Below, in pieces: positions 57,942 to 64,000 of a stretch of 64,000 bases of DNA. The stretch's first letter is position 1, and the number at the start of each line of letters is the position of its first letter. Under the pieces are notes generated by a model. That model ran no database searches and was not told where the DNA came from. It saw only the letters and a list, made by a program, of their open reading frames with translations. This DNA comes from Dipteris shenzhenensis (lineage: Eukaryota > Polypodiophyta > Polypodiopsida > Gleicheniales). Both the position numbers and the translations under genes were made by a program. Location: assembly GCA_047967505.1 (NCBI GenBank), contig CM106539.1. The stretch is one strand, 5' to 3'.

Positions 57942-58700
57942 TCAGTTTTTCTTCCAACAATTTCTCTCTCTCGTTGGTTTTCTTGTTTGCTTTCCTCTTT
58001 GCCTTTTTGGACTTCTTTGAATATTTTTTGCTTGATTTCTTCTTCTTACACTTCCTCTTCTTCTTTGACTTACTATCCTCAACTTTTGAATCGCTTTTGG
58101 ATTCATCACTCTTGGATTTTGTATTGTCATTTGTGTCACTACTAGATTTATCTGTATCTGAATTTGACTAACTGTGTGAGTCATCTCGGCTTTCAAACAA
58201 TTTGTAGCATTGTTTTGGTCTTTTGGCAACATCCACCAAGTCATTTCTCACTGCTCTACAAATTTCTTTTTGTAACCCCTTGCAAAATTATTCCACTAAT
58301 GTGTTCATTGTGGGTCTTTTTGCCACATCTAACTGGGTGTTGGGGTTCCAAAATTTCTCTGCATATTCTTCCACCATAAATTTCTTCTGACAGAGATGTC
58401 GCAAAGTCCTATGAATATCATTAATTGTTTTTTGCTTTACTAAGCCTGTGTATGAAAGCTATCTTCAGTTCCTCATAGTTTGAAAATTGTGGTAGGTCAT
58501 ATAGGTTGAACCAACTCATAGCCCTTCCACTTAGGGTGCCCACAAACTACTGTAACTTTTTTGGATCACCAAACATGGTGTTGAATCCACTCACCTGCCA
58601 TCGTGTTTCAAATTGTGGCACATGGCTATCCAAATCATCCTTCTTCTAACCCCTAATTTCTGCAAACTTGCACTTTAAGCTTGTTGCATTCAAATTCATT
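57942..58700 (-). pseudogene. Gypsy element E, gag
   Basis: Minus-strand pieces read LDSHVPQFETRWQVSGFNTM, LSGRAMSWFNLYDLPQF, ATSVRKKFMVEEYAEKFWN and FCKGLQKEICRAVRND, which are gag-type sequence. An Asp/Ser-rich part and a Lys/Arg-rich block follow (58145-57950). The same layout is seen in the fragment at 14962-15480. Stops interrupt it. Confidence 0.75.
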
Positions 58701-59114
58701 GGGTGGCCTAGTGGAACCGGTGGCACGTGTTGTGCTAGCGAAACTGGTGGAGGAGGTGGTGCTTGTGGCACTACTAACATTGTTGGCACTTATGGCACTC
58801 CTAGCACTATTAGCAATTGTGACATTACTAGTACTACTGGCATTGCCAGCACTATTGGTTTCACTACTCCTTTTGAAGTCAATTGCATTTTTAAAATTTG
58901 CTAAATTATTGAATTAATTTGTGTTTTTGAGCTCAACTGGCTCAGGAAACATATTCCATAGGGCAACTGAATTTAACCAACTTACCAAGATTATTGTCTC
59001 TATTGAATTTCGGAATGTTTTTGGATTGTATCGGTTTACCAGATCTCTTTGCTTGTCCGGATTGAATGAACTTGCATAGTTTGATTGTGTATCAAAAGGT
59101 ACGATCCTTTGCAA
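58701..59114 (-). other. Possible gag N-terminus and leader of gypsy element E
   Basis: 58700-58890 is a compositional repeat (GGCACT/AGCACT/GGCATT phrases every 9-12 bp) that on the minus strand gives a Val/Leu/Pro-rich frame. 59114-58914 holds a 66-codon minus-strand frame without a known motif. No LTR was recognised. Confidence 0.4.
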
Positions 59115-59340
59115 AGGCTTTACTTTAAGTAGTTACAAGCCTACCTACTCAAAGTATCCTACTGATTAGGAACAAGTACATAGGCTAAAAGCACACCGAT
59201 TCGAAGAAGTGATGTATGCACACTGATTAGGAAGAAGTGCATGGTGTATGAGAAGAAATGAAAAAGTATTTGATAAGAAATATTCGAAGAAATATATATT
59301 CCATATCATGGACATTCTAAGAAATATGTATTCCATATCA

Positions 59341-59655
59341 TGGATACCATGGATATCTGGTGCTTGCTAAAGTAAAAAAAATGATATGGATGCAATGATA
59401 CTGTAGTCTTCTAGATTCTATGGTTTTAAATACCTACCTTACAAATACATTATCTAATTTTGCATTCTTTCGACTAACTAACAAGTATTATACACATGGA
59501 ATCATGGATATCTGATGGTTACTAAAGTAAAAAAATGATATGGATGCAATGATAGTGTAGTCTTCTAGATTCTATGGTTTTAAATACCTACCTTACAAAT
59601 ACATTATCTAATTTTTCATTTTTTGACTAACTAACAAGTATTATACACATGGAAT
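59341..59655. repeat. Tandem duplication, about 155-bp unit
   Basis: Two copies (about 59341-59497 and 59498-59655) share TAAAGTAAAAAAATGATATG, GTCTTCTAGATTCTATGG and ACTAACTAACAAGTATTATA, with a few substitutions and small indels. Confidence 0.9.
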
Positions 59656-60119
59656 AAAAGCATACATGCTAAAAGTAAGTGTGTAAATTTTAATATTTTC
59701 TAAATTTTAAAATTAATTTAATTCTTTTATTGACTACTTTTTAAAATTGAAAGGTTATTAGTATATAATCTACATAATTTTAAATGTTATTAATGTATAA
59801 TATTAATTATTTATATATCTATTTAAATTTATATAATAATTAATTTATATTTATATTAGTTTTTAAGTTAATAATGTATAGAAGAGCAATATATTCACTA
59901 ATTCTTCATTGTTTTAAGACTAAGTATTATATAAAGCACATATGCTAGAAGATCTCCTTTCAATTTTTTTCTTAAATTAATGTATTTATATATTTATTTA
60001 TATAATAATTATATAATATTTATATTAATTTATAGATTAATAATATATATTTTTAGTAAAATTATAATTTAATATTAGTTAATAAAATTTTATTATATTA
60101 TGGGGTAAAAATATTATAA
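59656..60119. other. Very AT-rich spacer
   Basis: Nearly only A and T with TATA/TAATT phrases; no gene. It forms the left edge of the palindromic repeat block. Confidence 0.7.
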
Positions 60120-60830
60120 ATGGATTTCTTATATTAATAAAGTGTAGTGAGAAGAGTTTTTTGAAAAGATTTATGATTGAATTTTGTTTTGAAGTTGTTG
60201 CGTACGCAATAGGTAGGACATTTGAGTGGTTTTGAGGTTGATAGAGATATTTGTAATAAAGTGTAGTGAGAAGAGTTTTTTGGAGGATTTGTGATAAAAT
60301 TTTGTTTTGAAGTTGTTGCGTACGCAATAGGTAGGGAGGTTTGAGTGCTTTTGAGGTTGAGAGAGAAATGTGTTATAGATTATTTTTTTTATAAAAGGAG
60401 TTTTTTGGAGAGATTTATGATTGAATTTTGTTTTGGAGTTGTTGCGTACGCAATAGGTAGGGAGGTTTGAGTGGCTTTGAGGTTGAGAGAGAAATTTGTA
60501 ATAGATTTTTTTTTTTGGTTGATGAGTTTTTTTGAGAGATTTATGATTAAATTTTGTTTTGAAGTTGTTGCGTATGCAATAGGTAGGGTTTGAGTGTTAA
60601 ATTTTGTTTTGAAGTTGTTGCGTACGCAATAGGTAGGGAGGGGTTGTGAGAGTTTGAGTTAAAGAGGAAAATTTATGGAAAAAAAGATTTAATGCTAAAA
60701 TGGTTTTTTAAGTTGTTGCGTACACACAAGTTTTTTAGAAAAAGATCGGATTTGAAAAAAAATTCAAATTTATAAAAACTTGATTCTTAGAAGTTCTTGC
60801 GTACGCAACAACTCACCTCTTGCAACATTT
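60120..60830. repeat. Tandem repeat (about 120 bp) with palindromic core TTGCGTACGCAA
   Basis: GTTGTTGCGTACGCAATAGG recurs at 60194, 60312, 60438, 60564 (one change in the core) and 60614, with a truncated copy at 60712 and an inverted-type copy at 60793-60812. The units also share GATTTATGATTGAATTTTGT and GGTTTGAGTG phrases. Spacings are 118, 126, 126 and 50 bp. The core TTGCGTACGCAA is a perfect 12-bp palindrome in an otherwise AT-rich unit. Confidence 0.92.
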
Positions 60831-61628
60831 TGAAAATTTTTGCGAATCCTGCAACAGGTTGATGAGAGGAGAGAAGCGTGGAGTGTAAACGAATGATCTT
60901 TGAATGAAAGAGAGAATGAAGAATGTTCTACTTATAGTGAACCTAAAAGAACTAAAAAAACCTTAAAAACTAAAAAAAGCTGACTTGACCTAAAAGCTAT
61001 CCATTTCCTATAAAACTCTACTTCTCCTCATTCTGTCTCACAACTCTCTTATTCTCTCTCACAACTCTCTCCTGGAGCTCCACCACCTTTCCACTCAGGT
61101 ACTCCCTCCCTCCCTCTTCTCCAACTTCCTCTCTCCCCTCCCCTTCCCGTCCCTTCCCCTCTCCTCCCGCTTCTCCCCTCCCTTCCCTTCCCCCTTCTCC
61201 TCTCCTCCCTCCCCAAGGCCCCTTCCCCTCCCCTTGCCTGCTCCCTCCTCCTTCCCTCCTTCCGTCCCCTTCCTTCCCTTCCCCCTGCCGCTTGTCGTCG
61301 CTCCTCCCTTCCCTCTGCCCCCCTCCCTCCAACCTCCCTCTCCCTGTCGTCCCTGCCCCCGCCCCCCCCTCCGCCCCCCTTCCCTCCCCTCCGCCCTTCT
61401 CACCCCCCTCCCTCCCTCCCGCCCTCCCGCCGCGCCCCCCCCTCCTGCCCCTGTCGTTGACCCCTCTGCCCCCCCCTTCCCTTCGCCCTCCCCTCCGCCC
61501 CTCCCTCCCTCCCGCCCTCCCCTGCGCCTCGGCCTTCCCGCCCTCCCCCTTCCCTCCCCTCTGCCCCTCCCTCTGCCCTCCCCTCCGCCTCCCCCTTTCC
61601 TCCCCTCCGCCCCCCAACCCCCCCCCCT

Positions 61629-61728
61629 CCCCTCCTGCCCTCCCCACGCCCCCCCCCGCACGCCCGCACCCTTCCGTTGACGGAAGGGGGCGGGCATGCG
61701 GGGGGGGGCGTGGGGAGGGCGGGAGGGG
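61629..61728. repeat. Long inverted repeat, 48-bp arms
   Basis: Arms 61629-61676 and 61681-61728 pair with about three mismatches around the 4-bp centre TTGA. The plus strand is C-rich on the left and G-rich on the right. Confidence 0.9.
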
Positions 61729-61920
61729 AGGCGGGGGTGGGCGTGCCGGGAGGGGGGGCGGGGGGCGTGGCGAGGGCGGAGGGGGGGGCGGGCGCGCCGG
61801 GAGGGGGGGCTGCGGGGGGCGGAGGGAAGGGGGGGGGGGTGTGGGGAAGGGGAGGGGGGGCAAGGGCGCCCCCCCCACCTATTGCGCACGCAACAGGTGG
61901 GGGGCTTCCCCCCGCCCGCC

Positions 61921-62035
61921 CCCCTCCCCTCCCGCCCTCCCCACGCCCCCCCCCCCCCGTGCGCCCGCCCCCTTCCGTCGACGGAAGGGGGCGGGCGCGC
62001 GGGGGGGGGCGTGGGGAGGGCGGGAGGGGAGGGGG
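61921..62035. repeat. Long inverted repeat around GTCGAC
   Basis: Centre GTCGAC at 61978-61983. Arms of about 55-60 bp pair, differing mainly in the length of one C/G run (14 versus 9 by eye) and one base. Confidence 0.88.
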
Positions 62036-62314
62036 GGCGGGCGCGCCGGGAGGGGGGGCTGGGGGGCGGGGGGCGTGGCGAGGGCGGAGGGGGGGGGCGG
62101 GCGCGCCGGGAGGGGGGGCTGCGGGGGGCGGAGGGAAGGGGGGGGGGTGTGGGGAAGGGGAGGGGGGGCGAGGGCACTCCCCCCACCTGTTGCGCACGCA
62201 ACAGGTGGGGGGGCTTCCCCCCGCCCACCCCCCCCTTCCCTCCCCTCCGCCCATCCCTCCCGCCCTCCCCTCCGCCTTCCCCTTCCCTCCCCTCCGCCCC
62301 CCCAACCCCCCCCC

Positions 62315-62411
62315 CCTCCCGCCGTCCCCACGCCCCCCCCGCGCGCCCGCCCCCCTCCCTCGACGGCAGGGGGCGGGCGCGCGGCGGGGGGGGCGTGGGG
62401 ACGGCGGGAGG
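62315..62411. repeat. Long inverted repeat with arm-specific variant
   Basis: Centre near 62361. Both arms carry GGGGACGGCGGGAGG (left arm as its complement), whereas the two palindromes to the left carry GGGGAGGGCGGGAGG. The shared variant ties the two arms of this hairpin together. Confidence 0.85.
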
Positions 62412-62537
62412 GGAGGGGGGGCGGGCGCGCCGGGAGGGGGGACGGGGGGGCGTGGGGAGGGCGGAGGGGGGGGGCGGGCGCGCTGGGAGGGGGGGCTGGG
62501 GGGGCGGAGGGAAGGGGGGGAGGGTGTGGGGGAAGGG

Positions 62538-62607
62538 GAGGGGCGGCGAGGGCGCCCCCCCACCTGTTGCGCACGCAACAGGTGGGGGGGCGCCCTCGCC
62601 ACCCCTC
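62538..62607. repeat. Inverted repeat, 34-bp arms around the CA spacer
   Basis: The 11-bp arms CACCTGTTGCG / CGCAACAGGTG are embedded in 34-bp arms that pair with a single mismatch around CA at 62572-62573. The plus strand switches from G-rich to C-rich here. Confidence 0.9.
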
Positions 62608-62888
62608 CCCTCCGCCCCCACCCGCCCTCCCCTCCGCCCCCCCTTTCCCTCCCCTCCGCCCTCCCAACCCCCGCCAACCCCCGCCCTCCCCACGCCCCCC
62701 CCCGCGCCCGCCCCCTTCCGTCGACGCGGGGGAGGGCGGAGGGGAAGGGGGGGTGCGCGCATCGGGAGGGGGGCTGGGGGCGTGGGGAGGGTGGAGGGGA
62801 AGGGGGGAGCGGGCGCGTTGGGAGGGGGGGCTGGGGGGCGGAGGGAAGGGGGGGGTGTGGAGGGAGCGCGGGAAGGGGGGGGGGGCAA

Positions 62889-62908
62889 GGGGGGCATCGA
62901 TGCCCCCC
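62889..62908. repeat. Perfect 20-bp palindrome
   Basis: GGGGGGCATCGATGCCCCCC, centred on ATCGAT, marks a G-to-C switch immediately left of another CACCTGTTGCG palindrome. Confidence 0.9.
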
Positions 62909-63740
62909 CACCTGTTGCGCACGCAACAGGTCCCCCTCCCCTCGCCCTCGCCCCCCTCCCCTTCCCTCCGCCCGCCCGGCCCCCCGCTCCCCCCCTTCCC
63001 TTGCCCCTTCCCTTCCCTCACCACACGTGTGCATGTGGTGATTGAGGGAAGGGGAGGGGCAAGGGAAGGCACACGTGTGGTGAGGGAAGGGGAGGGGCAA
63101 GGGAAGGGGGGGCGTGGGGGAGGAGCAAGGGGGAGGGGGAGCGGGAGGAGGGGGCGAGGGGGGGCGGGTGGAGGGCGTGGGGGGAGGGGCAAGGGGGAGG
63201 GGGGAGGAGCGGAGGGCGGGTGGACGAGGGCGAGGGGAGGCGGAAGGGGAGGGGGGACGAGCAAGCGGGCGAGGGCGAGGGAGGAGGGGCAAGGGGAGGA
63301 GGGCGAGGGGGCGGGCGGCGGGTAAGGGGAGGGGGAAGGGGAGGGGGTGAGGGGGGCGGGGAGGGAGCATCACCCCCTCACCTGTTGCGTGCGCAACAGG
63401 GGACAAGGGGAAGGGAAGGGAGGGCGTGGGGAGAGCAAGGGGGTGGGCGGATGGAAGGGGGACGTGAGGCGGGCGAGAGGCGAGGAGGGCAAGGGGGCGG
63501 GCGAGGGAGAGGACACCTGTTGTGTGCACAAGGCGCGAGGGCAAGGGGAGGGGCAAGGGGAAGGGAAGGAGGTGCGTGGGGAGGGAAGGGGGCGGGCGGA
63601 GGGAAGAGGTGGGCGTGGAAGGGTAAGGGGCGGGGAGGAAAATGGGGCGTGGGTCAAGCCCTTCTCGTCCCCGCCGTCATCCCGTCCCGTCCCCTCCTCC
63701 TTCCCCGCGCTTTCCTGCGTCCTGTCCCGTCGAAATTAAA

Positions 63741-64000
63741 AAAGTTAAAATAAATAAAACTTTAAAAAAATTAAAAAATTAAATTAAATTTTAAATATTA
63801 AAATAAACTAACTAATTAAAATAAAATAATTAAAAAAAATATTTTATTTTAAAAATTAAAAATAAATAAAACTTAAAAGAATATTTAATTAAAAATTTAT
63901 TTAATATTTTGAGTTTGAAAATCATTGTATTTCTCATTTTTTATTTTTGATTGTTTTTCAGAAAACTATAGCTTTCATGGCTTCCAGTTTTGGTTCCAAG
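63741..64000. other. AT-rich flank at the window end
   Basis: Abrupt change from GC-rich to A/T-only sequence at about 63735. The last 23 bases open with ATG at 63978 (MASSFGSK), which might start a gene beyond the window. That is too short to judge. Confidence 0.5.

Larger units (their letters stand above)
61020..63740. repeat. C/G-skew-switching palindromic repeat block
   Basis: 2.7 kb of almost pure C/T or G/A on the plus strand, switching at palindromes. One class is CACCTGTTGCG, CA, CGCAACAGGTG at 61875-61900 (variant), 62183-62208, 62560-62585 and 62908-62931, and in reverse orientation at 63379-63400. Another is centred on TTCCGTCGACGGAA at about 61669-61688 (variant), 61974-61987, 62360 (variant) and 62722 (half lost). 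A third is CACACGTGTG near 63022 and 63071. Successive TCGA centres are about 304, 380 and 362 bp apart. Large frames on both strands (up to 718 codons of Pro/Arg/Gly/Ala) arise only from composition. Confidence 0.9.

Noticed and set aside
53514-59114. Plus-strand frames over gypsy element E (for example 57858-58379)
   Set aside because: They are antisense to readable gypsy gag, protease, RT and integrase fragments on the minus strand.
61875-63536. Possible CRISPR-like array (regularly spaced palindromic repeats)
   Set aside because: The genome is a plant, the intervals (about 140-470 bp) are repeats rather than unique spacers, and no cas genes exist.
61095-63753. Very long open frames on both strands (up to 718 codons) in the C/G block
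   Set aside because: All six frames are open because the sequence is nearly free of A/T, so stops cannot occur. The products are Pro/Arg/Gly/Ala low complexity and overlap on both strands without any domain.

Overview
The window is nuclear DNA from a land plant with a large, transposon-rich genome. The evidence is several Ty1/copia and Ty3/gypsy retrotransposons with initiator-tRNA-Met primer sites, and one intron-containing gene of a plant-specific coiled-coil family (At3g11590/At5g41620 type). The style would fit a non-flowering seed plant or a fern, but nothing here proves the lineage. I saw no rRNA, tRNA, organellar or bacterial genes.

Layout. 1-1785: no recognisable gene. 1786-7337: copia element A (plus strand), both LTRs, 5-bp target duplication, decayed coding region. 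7664-13503: copia element B (minus strand), near-identical 171-bp LTRs and a GCTTT target duplication, inserted into the RNase H domain of an older copia relic G whose halves lie at 7589-7663 and 13504-14450. 14725-15480: LTR-like block with a telomere-like motif and microsatellites, then a gypsy gag relic. 15481-20134: unassigned DNA with minisatellites and arrays of a 26-bp palindromic unit. 20135-25302: element C, same family as B but on the plus strand and cut off in the RT/RNase H region. 25303-33330: 8 kb of mostly unassigned sequence.

34021-36891 is the one clear host gene: three exons, 852 codons, GC-rich exon 1. 37260-41360 is unassigned. 41613-46480 is a gypsy relic F (minus strand) split by a 2.75-kb LTR element H with no detectable pol. 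48916-52060 is a copia relic D that lost its reverse transcriptase. 53280-59114 is a long decayed gypsy element E (minus strand).

The right end is the strangest part. A roughly 120-bp tandem repeat (60120-60830, AT-rich) carries the palindromic core TTGCGTACGCAA. After a short spacer follows 2.7 kb of extreme C/G sequence (61020-63740) in which the plus strand alternates between almost pure C/T and almost pure G/A. Most switches sit on a palindrome, one class of which is built on TTGCGCACGCAA, one base from the AT-array core. This hairpin-punctuated block is the best candidate for something undescribed. Its large open reading frames are composition artefacts.

The genes form no pathway. The window shows layered retrotransposon insertion around one host gene, plus local palindrome-driven repeat growth.
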